From Engelhardtia mirabilis (GTDB lineage: Bacteria; Planctomycetota; UBA1135; GCA-002686595): DNA of 64,000 bases. The notes beneath the pieces are model-generated. The model saw nothing but the letters and a program-made list of their open reading frames with translations. It was not told the origin of the DNA and did not search any database. Location: the NCBI RefSeq assembly GCF_007748095.1, contig NZ_CP036287.1:372001-436000 (forward strand), read 5' to 3'. The position numbers were made by a program, and so were the translations under genes. This document shows positions 15,738 to 23,038 of this stretch, piece after piece; position 1 is the first letter of the stretch, and the number at the start of each line of letters is the position of its first letter.

Positions 15738-17351
15738 ATGCACCGCGAGATCCGCAGGCGACGCACCTTCGCCATCATCTCCCACCCGGACGCGGGCAAG
15801 ACCACGCTGACCGAGAAGCTGCTCCTTTACGGCGGCGCCCTCGGTCTGGCCGGGTCGGTCACGGCGCGCAAGAACCAGCGCTCGACGGCCTCGGACTGGA
15901 TGGAGCTCGAGCGCCAGCGCGGCATCTCGGTCAGCTCCACGGTGCTGCAGTTCGACTTCCGCGACCACGTCCTCAACCTGCTCGACACGCCGGGGCACAA
16001 GGACTTCTCCGAGGACACCTACCGCGTGCTGACCGCGGTGGACTCGGCGGTGATGGTGATCGACGCCAGCAAGGGCATCGAGGCCCAGACGCGCAAGCTG
16101 TTCGAGGTCTGCCGCCAGAGCGGCGTGCCGATCCTGACCTTCATCAACAAGCTCGACCGGCCGGCGCGGGACCCGCTGGAGCTGATGGACGAGTTGGAAG
16201 AGGTGCTCGGCATCAGCGCTTTTGCGGCCAACTGGCCGATCGGCAGCGGCGCGGCCTTCAGCGGAGTGTTGGACCGGCGCTCGGGCCTGTTGCACCACTT
16301 CGAGCGCACGCCCGGCGGGGCGTTCCGCGCACCGGTCGCCGTGGGCAGCCTCGAGGATCCTCAGGTGCGCGCCGCCTTCGCGCCGGACGTCATCGACCGT
16401 GCCATCGGTGAGCTCGAGCTGCTCGACGGCGCGTCGGCGCCCTTCGACCCCGAGCGCATCCTCGCCGGCGAGTTGACACCGGTCTACTTCGGCAGCGCCG
16501 TGCGCAACTTCGGGGTCGAGCTCCTGCTCGATGCCCTGGTCGAGCTGGCCCCGCCGCCCAAGGCGCGCCGCGCCGGCGAGCGCGTGGTCAAGCCCGACGA
16601 CCCCGGCTTCTCCGCGTTCGTGTTCAAGATCCAGGCCAACATGGACCCGCGCCACCGCGACCGCCTGGCCTTCGCGCGCATCTGCTCCGGGCGCTTCGAG
16701 CGCGGCATGCCGGTGTTCCACACGCGCACCGGCGATCGCGTGCGCCTGACGAGCTCGCACCGCGTCTTCGGCCGCGAACGCGAGACGGTGGACGAGGCCT
16801 TCGCCGGGGACGTGGTCGGCATCGTCGGCCGCTCCGACTTCCAGATCGGCGACACCCTGGCCGAGGACGCCTCGCTCACCATCGACCGCATCCCGGCCTT
16901 CGCGCCGGAGCACTTCGCCTTCCTCCACGGCGACGGCGCCGCGGAGCAGAAGCGCTTCTCCAAGGGCCTGACCCAGCTACTGCAAGAGGGCGTGGTGCAG
17001 TCCTTCCTACTCGAGCGCAGCGGCCAGCGCATCCCCGTCCTGGGCGCCGTCGGCCCCCTGCAGTTCGACGTGGTGCGCCACCGCCTCGAGAGCGAGTACG
17101 GCGCGACCACGCGCCTGGAGCAATCGCCCTGGTCGGCCATGGCCTGGATCGAAGGCGATCCCCTCGACGGCTCCGTCGACCGCCAAGCCCTCGACGACCT
17201 GGCCCTGCCCACCGGCGCCGCCCTGTGTCGCGACCGCGTCGGCCGCTACGCGATCCTGTTCGAAGGCGCCTGGAGCCGCGACTTCTTCATGCAGCGCAAG
17301 TCGAGCGTGACCCTGTCCAGCACGCCGACGCGCGTCCCCGCCCACGGGTAG
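15738..17351 (+). CDS. prfC: Peptide chain release factor 3 (RF3)
   Basis: A 537-residue translational GTPase matching RF3 in length and motifs. The P-loop is SHPDAGKTTLTEK (about 15-27), G2/G3 are GISVSSTV and DTPGHKDFSEDTYR, and G4 is NKLDR. Conserved RF3 sequences such as ARKNQRSTASDWMELERQRG and HRVFGRERETVDEAFAGDVVG are present. RF3 recycles RF1/RF2 from the ribosome after termination, in the cytoplasm. The ATG at 15738 directly precedes the conserved HREIRRRRTFAIISHPDAGK start. It is monocistronic as far as can be seen. Confidence 0.97.
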   Translation: MHREIRRRRTFAIISHPDAGKTTLTEKLLLYGGALGLAGSVTARKNQRSTASDWMELERQRGISVSSTVLQFDFRDHVLNLLDTPGHKDFSEDTYRVLTAVDSAVMVIDASKGIEAQTRKLFEVCRQSGVPILTFINKLDRPARDPLELMDELEEVLGISAFAANWPIGSGAAFSGVLDRRSGLLHHFERTPGGAFRAPVAVGSLEDPQVRAAFAPDVIDRAIGELELLDGASAPFDPERILAGELTPVYFGSAVRNFGVELLLDALVELAPPPKARRAGERVVKPDDPGFSAFVFKIQANMDPRHRDRLAFARICSGRFERGMPVFHTRTGDRVRLTSSHRVFGRERETVDEAFAGDVVGIVGRSDFQIGDTLAEDASLTIDRIPAFAPEHFAFLHGDGAAEQKRFSKGLTQLLQEGVVQSFLLERSGQRIPVLGAVGPLQFDVVRHRLESEYGATTRLEQSPWSAMAWIEGDPLDGSVDRQALDDLALPTGAALCRDRVGRYAILFEGAWSRDFFMQRKSSVTLSSTPTRVPAHG

Positions 17352-17390
17352 CACGGTTCTGAAAGTTGGGGTTTTCTGCCTGGGGTCGAG

Positions 17391-17455
17391 GCCGATGAAC
17401 CAAAGTCCAATGGCGGGACAGAGTTGGCTGCGGATCGCCTTTGAGGTTCATCGGC
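17391..17455. repeat. Spaced inverted repeat after prfC
   Basis: Eleven-base arms GCCGATGAACC (17391-17401) and GGTTCATCGGC (17445-17455) are perfectly complementary and separated by 43 bp. It lies in the gap between prfC and the small secreted gene. It could be a transcription-factor site or the stem of a leader RNA; nothing else is recognisable in 17352-17505. Confidence 0.4.
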
Positions 17456-17505
17456 GCGGCAATCCGACGCGCGGAATCTTCTGTCGCCCGATCGACCTCG
17501 GCCGG

Positions 17506-17533
17506 TGGACAGCGCCTTGGCAGTGGCTAGGCT
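17506..17533 (+). promoter_or_regulatory. Possible sigma-70-like promoter of the small secreted gene
   Basis: TGGACA (17506-17511) and TAGGCT (17528-17533) with a 16-bp spacer lie 73 nt upstream of the ATG at 17607. They are the best promoter-like pair noticed in the window. Not proven; other genes also have TAGGCT-type hexamers upstream. Confidence 0.4.
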
Positions 17534-17606
17534 GGGTGCTCGAGGTCGCGACTTTGCCTCTCCCGCGCCCTCGTCCCTTTCCGAAACTTCTACGAGGCAA
17601 AACGAC

Positions 17607-17993
17607 ATGCAGAACCTTCTTACGAGTCGATTCGCGAGGACCATGGTCCTCATCACCCTCACCACCGCCGGGATCACCGCCGGGATCACCACCGCCGGCA
17701 ACGCGACTCCCGCGTTCGACCAGTCGGTCGAAACACAGGCCTGTGCGGCAGCCGTTGCTGAGTTCGCCGGACTGGCAACGATTACCACGACCGACATCCC
17801 GTCGCTGTACGGGCTCGAGTTTCCGGCCTTTTGGAGCGACGTCGAGGACGTCCTGATTCTGGTTGGTCCCTCCGGGGGCCTGATCGTCCTGCAGGACGGC
17901 GGGAACGTCGATGTCGAGGTCGATGCGGGCTCCGCGACCGTCACCAGCGGTGACCCGGCTCAGACGATCGGCTTCACGCTGACCGCCTCTTGA
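17607..17993 (+). CDS. Small secreted protein of unknown function
   Basis: A 128-residue protein with an N-terminal hydrophobic export signal (about 12-32, TMVLITLTTAGITAGITTAG) and a mature part rich in Asp, Val, Gly and Thr ending in a short beta-rich tail. The signal itself contains the repeat TAGITAGIT. I do not recognise a family. The ATG at 17607 is preceded by GAGG about 9 nt upstream and by a promoter-like pair; the open frame upstream of it has no support. It is followed by a terminator-like hairpin and a 100-bp inverted repeat, then a sigma-ectodomain fusion gene on the same strand. Confidence 0.65.
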   Translation: MQNLLTSRFARTMVLITLTTAGITAGITTAGNATPAFDQSVETQACAAAVAEFAGLATITTTDIPSLYGLEFPAFWSDVEDVLILVGPSGGLIVLQDGGNVDVEVDAGSATVTSGDPAQTIGFTLTAS

Positions 17994-18005
17994 TCTGAGG
18001 CCTGC

Positions 18006-18031
18006 GCGCCGGCCACTGCGGTGACCGGCGC
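18006..18031 (+). terminator. Hairpin after the small secreted gene
   Basis: Stem of 11 bp (18006-18016 with 18021-18031, one mismatch) with loop TGCG, 12 nt after the stop codon at 17993. No T-tract, so a weak or factor-assisted terminator. Confidence 0.5.
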
Positions 18032-18034
18032 CAG

Positions 18035-18066
18035 CAGTACGGAGTCGCAACAGTACGGAGTCGCAA
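18035..18066 (+). repeat. Two tandem copies of a 16-bp unit
   Basis: CAGTACGGAGTCGCAA occurs twice head to tail (18035-18050, 18051-18066). The second copy runs into the left arm of the 100-bp inverted repeat, so the duplication probably arose by slippage or element activity at its edge. Confidence 0.85.
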
Positions 18067-18155
18067 CAGTTCGTGGTTGCCGAACAGCTAGCAGGCGCCG
18101 CACATCATGTGCGGCGCCTGCTTGTTGTTCGGCAACCACGAAGTGTGCGACTCCG
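18056..18155. repeat. 100-bp near-perfect inverted repeat
   Basis: Arms 18056-18105 and 18107-18155 are complementary with three mismatches and one 1-nt gap around a single central base at 18106. Transcribed, it would form a hairpin of nearly 50 bp with almost no loop. It sits 63 bp before the sigma fusion gene. It could be a palindromic miniature element (REP/MITE-like) or a very strong barrier to transcription; no transposase is nearby. Confidence 0.9.
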
Positions 18156-18218
18156 CATTGTTGGTCGGAATTGCCGGATGCTTGCAACGATCCGCCCATC
18201 CGCGGAATGCTGCTCTGC

Positions 18219-21200
18219 ATGGGCTCCCGCGGATCCACGCCGGTCGCGATCGACGAACTCCTGGCGGAGGTCGGTTGGCTGCGTGCCTTGGCTCGGCGGT
18301 TGGCGCGGGACAGTGCGGCGGCTGATGACCTGACCCAGGGGACCCTCGTGGCCGCGCTCGAGCACCCGCCGAGCAGGGGCGAGCCCCTGCGGCCTTGGCT
18401 CTCGACGGTGCTGCGGAACCTGTTGCGCGCGGGTCACCGCAGCGACGATCGCCGCCGGCGACGCGAGACCGACGCCGCGCGCGCGGAAGCACTGCCGGCG
18501 CAGGTCGACGTCCTGGCGCAGTTCGAGGAGCAGCGCCGGCTGGCGGAGTTGGTCGCGGCGTTGGGCGAGCCCTACCGGTCCGTCCTGTTGCGGCACTTCT
18601 ACCGGGGTGAGTCGGCCGCGCAGATCGCCCGCGTGACGGGACGCCCCGCGGCCACGGTGCGCTCGCAGCTCGCCCGCGCTCTGACGCGGTTGCGCGAGCT
18701 GCACCGCATCCAGCAGGGCGGCTCGAGCCACCGCTCGATCGCCGCCCTGGGGCTCGCCGCAGGGATCGCGCGGCCTGCCGGGCCGGCCCTGTGGATCGCC
18801 GCCTGCATCACTGGAGTAGTTGCCATGAAGACCTCGACCAAGCTCGTCGCCGCGGCCGTCGCCGCAGTCCTGGCTGTGATCGGTGCGAACCGGTTCCCTG
18901 GAGCCGAAGAAGCCGCTGGCGTCGGTGCGCCGGCGGCTCGACCGGAGACGGGGAACGTGACCGCGGCCGCGTCGCGCACCGCAACGGGGCGACGGGCCGA
19001 GGGGGCTCTCAGCGCGGGTGAAAGGAAGTCCTTGCCCGCAGTCGCCGTCGGGGCACCGGACGGATCCCAGACCGCCGCCGCCGTCGAAACGCGATCGGGC
19101 TTCACCCTGCGGGCGGTGGATCCCCAGGGCTTGCCGATCGCGGGCGCACGGCTGACGTTGGTGGGCCACGACGGCCGAACCGAGGGCCGAGCGCCCTCCG
19201 CGCCCAGCGGGGCCGACGGGCGCATCACGGCCGAGATCGACATGGCCGCCACCTACCGCTACGGGGCGGCCCCGGAGCGGCACGCGGCCCTGCGCTTGGA
19301 TGCTCCACGCCACGCGGCGCGCCTGTCGATCGAGTCCGCGGTGGAAGGCTCGCTGGTCGAGCTCGGGGACCTGACCCTCGAGCTCGGCGCGGATCTTCGC
19401 GGTCGTGTGGTCGACGCGCTCGGGATCGAAGCGGCCGGGGTCGAGGTCGTGGCTGCGGCGTTGCTGTCGCAGCGTCCTTCGACGCTGATCGGCAGCGGGG
19501 CCTGGGAGCCCCATGACGGCGAGCTGTTGCTGCGGACCGAGACCGACGCTCGCGGCGAGTTCGCCCTGGACGGGCTGGAACTTCGTCCCCTGCGACTGTG
19601 GTTTCGGTTGCCCGGGCTGGGCTGGAACCTGAGCGAGCCGATCGAACTCGACGCCGGCGAGGTCCGCTCGGGCGTCGAGTTGGTGCTGCCTCCGCTCGAC
19701 CGCAGCCAGTTGATAGCGGGGCGCGTCGTGCATCCGGACGGTTCCCCAGCGCCCGAAGCGCTGCTGCGCTATGGCGAGCACGGCTACTTCGGCAGCCGGG
19801 CGATCGAGCTGGACGAGGCCGGCCGCTTCCAGTTCCAGCCGCCCGTCGAGGCGCCCACCAAGTTGTTGGCGCAGGACCCGAGCGGTGCCTACTCCGCCTC
19901 CCTGGTGGCCGTCGCGAGCCCCGGTGGGGACGAGGTCGTGCTGCGGCTGACGCCCCTGCGCCGTTGTGAGGTCGCGGTGCAGAGCGAAGAGGGGGAACCG
20001 CTCGCGGGCGCCTGGATGATGATCCATGTGGGCGACGAGGGCTTTGGCTTCGTCCGCAGCCGTACCGACGACGACGGACGCTGCTCGCTGGTGCTGCCGA
20101 ACGAGGTCTTCGGCTTGGAGCTTGGCTCGGACGGCTACGAGGCCCGTCGGATCGAGCCGCTTGATCCGATCGGCCTTGGCGACGAACTCGTCGTGACCTT
20201 GCTTCGCAAGCCGCACCTCGCGGGCGTGGTAATGGCCGGCGGCGACCCGGTGGCCGGCGCGACGCTGCACCTGGTCCAGGCGGTCGATGCGCGCTCGCGG
20301 GTGGTCTACAAGGGCTTCCAGTCGCGCCTGCTCGGGAACCAGACGCCGATCGAGACCGGCGCCGACGGGCGCTTCCAGGTTCCACTCTCGGAACCGGGGG
20401 ATGAGTTCTGGTCCCTGCTGGTCGAGAAGCCGGGTCTGGCCCGCGCGGAGTACGCCATCGGGCAGGTCTTCGAGGCCGCCCGGGTCCCGGAGATCGTGAT
20501 CGAGATGACTGCCGGTGGGACGCTCGAGGGGCGCGTGTTGCGCCCGGCGGGTCGCTCGGTCGCGGGTGTCGTGGTTGCCATCTCGCGTGCGGACGGCCGG
20601 CCCCTGGTGACGCGCACGGACGAAGACGGCGCCTTCCGATTCGAGCACCTCACGCCCGGCGGATGGTTGGTCGAGGACCGCGACGAGGTTCCCGATGGAC
20701 GCATGCTGTCCATGGTTCCGGCGAGCGAGGCGCGCCTCGAGCCCAACGTAGTGATCGTCGAGGGACGCACGACGGCCTTCGAGCTCGATACCCGTTGGAA
20801 GGAAGGCTTGTCCCTGCGCGGGCACCTGCGGTTCGACGGGCGAGGTGCTGCCGGCTGGAGCGCCCACGTCTCCCACGGTGACCCGTTCGAACGTCCGGAG
20901 TCCCTGGAGCCGGTGGTGCTGACGGACGACGGTAGCTTCGAGGCACCCGCGCTCCCCGGCACGGCGACTCTGATCCTGCGCTCGCCCGAGGGCGGCGAGG
21001 TCGAGCGCTCGATCGAGGTCGAGGTGACCATCGGCCCGCGGACCGCGGAGGTGGAGCTGGACCTGGCCACCGGCGCTGTGCGGGGCTCGGCCGGGAAGCG
21101 CGGTGCAGTCCTGCAGCTGGTGCAGGAGCTGGGCGACGGAATCATCGCCCGGGCGAGGCTCACCGCCGGTGAAGGTGAAGGTGACGAGTTCGAGTTCACG

Positions 21201-21305
21201 GGGATTCCCGTCGGCGACCTGACCCTGATGCGCCGCGGCGAGGGCGACTGGGCGGTCGTCGCCCACCATCGGCTGGAGCCCGGCGAGCTGTGGATCGTCG
21301 ACTAG
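18219..21305 (+). CDS. ECF sigma factor fused to a membrane anchor and CarboxypepD_reg-type ectodomain (second copy)
   Basis: A 1,028-residue fusion with the same plan as 7488-10013. The sigma part has region 2 (WLRALARRLARDSAAADDLT, 20-39) and region 4 (SVLLRHFYRGESAAQIARVT, then GRPAATVRSQLARALTRLRE, about 115-160). Two hydrophobic segments follow (about 186-203 and 208-222). The rest is an exported array of beta-sandwich units with repeated motifs such as GLPIAGARLTLVG, LRGRVVDALGIEAAGVEV and LEGRVLRPAGRSVAGVVV, each followed by a DxDGxF-type turn. Start ATG 18219 is used; an in-frame ATG at 18207 is possible. MKTSTK near residue 203 could be an internal start of a separately exported chain. 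The stop TAG lies within the end of the MITE-like element at 21302. Confidence 0.83.
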   Translation: MGSRGSTPVAIDELLAEVGWLRALARRLARDSAAADDLTQGTLVAALEHPPSRGEPLRPWLSTVLRNLLRAGHRSDDRRRRRETDAARAEALPAQVDVLAQFEEQRRLAELVAALGEPYRSVLLRHFYRGESAAQIARVTGRPAATVRSQLARALTRLRELHRIQQGGSSHRSIAALGLAAGIARPAGPALWIAACITGVVAMKTSTKLVAAAVAAVLAVIGANRFPGAEEAAGVGAPAARPETGNVTAAASRTATGRRAEGALSAGERKSLPAVAVGAPDGSQTAAAVETRSGFTLRAVDPQGLPIAGARLTLVGHDGRTEGRAPSAPSGADGRITAEIDMAATYRYGAAPERHAALRLDAPRHAARLSIESAVEGSLVELGDLTLELGADLRGRVVDALGIEAAGVEVVAAALLSQRPSTLIGSGAWEPHDGELLLRTETDARGEFALDGLELRPLRLWFRLPGLGWNLSEPIELDAGEVRSGVELVLPPLDRSQLIAGRVVHPDGSPAPEALLRYGEHGYFGSRAIELDEAGRFQFQPPVEAPTKLLAQDPSGAYSASLVAVASPGGDEVVLRLTPLRRCEVAVQSEEGEPLAGAWMMIHVGDEGFGFVRSRTDDDGRCSLVLPNEVFGLELGSDGYEARRIEPLDPIGLGDELVVTLLRKPHLAGVVMAGGDPVAGATLHLVQAVDARSRVVYKGFQSRLLGNQTPIETGADGRFQVPLSEPGDEFWSLLVEKPGLARAEYAIGQVFEAARVPEIVIEMTAGGTLEGRVLRPAGRSVAGVVVAISRADGRPLVTRTDEDGAFRFEHLTPGGWLVEDRDEVPDGRMLSMVPASEARLEPNVVIVEGRTTAFELDTRWKEGLSLRGHLRFDGRGAAGWSAHVSHGDPFERPESLEPVVLTDDGSFEAPALPGTATLILRSPEGGEVERSIEVEVTIGPRTAEVELDLATGAVRGSAGKRGAVLQLVQELGDGIIARARLTAGEGEGDEFEFTGIPVGDLTLMRRGEGDWAVVAHHRLEPGELWIVD

Positions 21306-21468
21306 TGTCCTGGATCAGGATTTCGGCGTCACTTCCCGGAGGTCCGATCGATGCTGGCCAGGCGCGCCGACGACGCGTATCCGCTGCGATACTCGGAGGA
21401 GGCGCTGGCGACGCCAGCGGCGATCGGAGCCCGGGAGGTGACGCCCAAATCCTGATCCAGGACACTAG
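21302..21468. mobile_element. MITE-like element with long terminal inverted repeats
   Basis: A 167-bp span flanked by the direct repeat CTAG (21302-21305 and 21465-21468). Terminal inverted repeats start TGTCCTGGATCAGGATTT; about 36 bp match with two mismatches, and weaker complementarity continues inward to a GTATC/GATAC core stem. No reading frame inside. TGT...ACA ends with CTAG target duplication resemble IS481-type insertions, so this may be a non-autonomous derivative moved by a distant transposase; the family assignment is inference. The upstream gene's stop codon TAG is part of the CTAG duplication. Confidence 0.7.
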
Positions 21469-21502
21469 CGATACGGGGCGCGCGACTCCGCAGCGCTCGA
21501 GG

Positions 21503-22732
21503 TCACTCTCGAGATGTCGGCGGGCGTGAGAAGTCGACGGTCAGCTTGGGCCGCACGACCGCGATCGCGATGACCAGCAGCAGGGTCGGAACGACGATGA
21601 GCGCCAGGGCGTAGAGGAACGCACGGCCGAGGATTCGCTCGCCGGTGCGCGCTGTGGCGTCGGAGGCGTAGTCGATCGATGCGTTGCGCTCGCTGGCGAA
21701 CCATTCGAGGGTCTGTTCGCGTTCCGACTTCAGGTGCGCGAGGGTCGCCTCGCGCTGGCGGTCGATGTCCTCCAGGACGGCGACCCGTTCGGCGGAGAGG
21801 GCCTCGAGGGTCGCTAGCCGCTGGTCGTCGAGGCTGGCGATCGAAGCCTCGCGCTCGCCGCGCGCGAACTCGAGGGTGTCCAGGCGTTGGGCGTCGGCTG
21901 CCTCGACCATGGCCGCCCGCTCGGCGCTCAGGGCCGCGAGGATCACGCCGCGCTCGGCCGCGACCAGGGTCGGAACCTGCTTAGCCAGGCCGGTCAGGGC
22001 GGCGACCTCGGGGCGCCCGAGGAGCTGCTCGCCGAGCAACTCCGCCTGCCACCGCGCCTGGCGCGGCAGGGAGGCGGCGTAGATGGTGATGCGGTCCTGG
22101 GCCTCCGCCAGGCGCTCGTCGGCGGTGGCCGCGACCTCCAAGAGCCCGTCGGTCGAGGCCCGTTCTGCCAGGTCGTACACCGGCAGCTCGGCCGGCCGCA
22201 CGAAGACCGGGGCGTCCAGGGGGTGCTCGCCCGCGAAGGAGCGCACCGCGGCACCCATGGCCGCCGCGCCCTCGGCGCCCTGGAGGTCCACGCCGATCGA
22301 CTCGACCTCGCGCTCGAGCTGCACGGCCACCCGGCGCGCGACCGCCACCAGATCGCCGAAGTCCGCCGCCCCCTCGTCGCCCTCGAAGTAGTCGCCCATC
22401 TGGGCGACGAGGGTCCACACGTCGACGAAGCCCACCAGCGGGTCCGCGTCGAAGGCCGCGCTCTCGCAGGCCGGCACCGCGCCGGTCTTCCACAACAGGG
22501 CCCGCTCGCGCACGGCGTGGGACTCGGTCCGCGCGACGATCTCGTCCGCTGCCGTCTCGACGGCACTGGAGAAGCGCACGACGAAGTCGTAGAGGCGAAT
22601 GCGAAGCTCGCGCTGGCTCAGGTGTTGGCCCTCGACCTTGGAGGACAGGCGCTGGCCCTCGGGGACGGAGACGCAGCTCGCCGCCGCAAGCGAGACCCAA
22701 AGCAGAACGGTGGTGGATGCTCGTCGTCTCAT
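21503..22732 (-). CDS. Coiled-coil membrane protein with eight 11-residue repeats, lipoprotein-like N-terminus
   Basis: A 409-residue exported protein. The N-terminus MRRRASTTVLLWVSLAAASC resembles a lipoprotein signal (AASC box, so tentative). The middle is helical. Residues 268-355 form exactly eight 11-residue units of the pattern LxxERxxxLxx (LSAERAAMVEA, LDDQRLATLEA, LKSEREQTLEW), i.e. a hendecad coiled coil. A C-terminal transmembrane helix at about 374-396 (LYALALIVVPTLLLVIAIAV) and a short basic tail follow. With both ends membrane-linked it could span or brace the periplasm. ATG 22732 is chosen for the signal; the frame is open to 22855. Function unknown. It is divergent from the gene at 23039. 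Confidence 0.72.
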   Translation of the reverse strand: MRRRASTTVLLWVSLAAASCVSVPEGQRLSSKVEGQHLSQRELRIRLYDFVVRFSSAVETAADEIVARTESHAVRERALLWKTGAVPACESAAFDADPLVGFVDVWTLVAQMGDYFEGDEGAADFGDLVAVARRVAVQLEREVESIGVDLQGAEGAAAMGAAVRSFAGEHPLDAPVFVRPAELPVYDLAERASTDGLLEVAATADERLAEAQDRITIYAASLPRQARWQAELLGEQLLGRPEVAALTGLAKQVPTLVAAERGVILAALSAERAAMVEAADAQRLDTLEFARGEREASIASLDDQRLATLEALSAERVAVLEDIDRQREATLAHLKSEREQTLEWFASERNASIDYASDATARTGERILGRAFLYALALIVVPTLLLVIAIAVVRPKLTVDFSRPPTSRE

Positions 22733-23038
22733 GGTGGCTGCAATCGTTGGAGCGGGTCTCCGTCCTCCGGGCACGCGGACGGTCAGCTTGGCAGGTGCGC
22801 TGATCGAGTCCCCCGCGTCCCGCATCTCCTTGATTGGAACGCCTTCCATATCCACAACGAACCCCCCGGTGCATCAAAGAAGCGCGCATTCGCCCGCACA
22901 GATTGCGGTCGCCCGGCGTTCGGGTACTGCGGCGCGGGCGTCGTCGTCGGCGTTCGCCCCTCGGTCCCGGTCGGCGACCGTCGCGATTCGAGTGCCGAGC
23001 CAGTTTCCACGCCGCGTCTGCGCGCTAACCTCGACCTC
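22733..23038. other. Divergent intergenic region, 306 bp
   Basis: No gene seen. It should contain promoters for both flanking genes. A TAACCT hexamer at 23026-23031 lies only 7 nt before the ATG at 23039, which would give a leaderless or nearly leaderless mRNA. Confidence 0.5.

Noticed and set aside
18105..21269. 1,054-residue minus-strand frame
   Set aside because: Antisense of the sigma-ectodomain fusion, whose sigma motifs are unambiguous on the plus strand.
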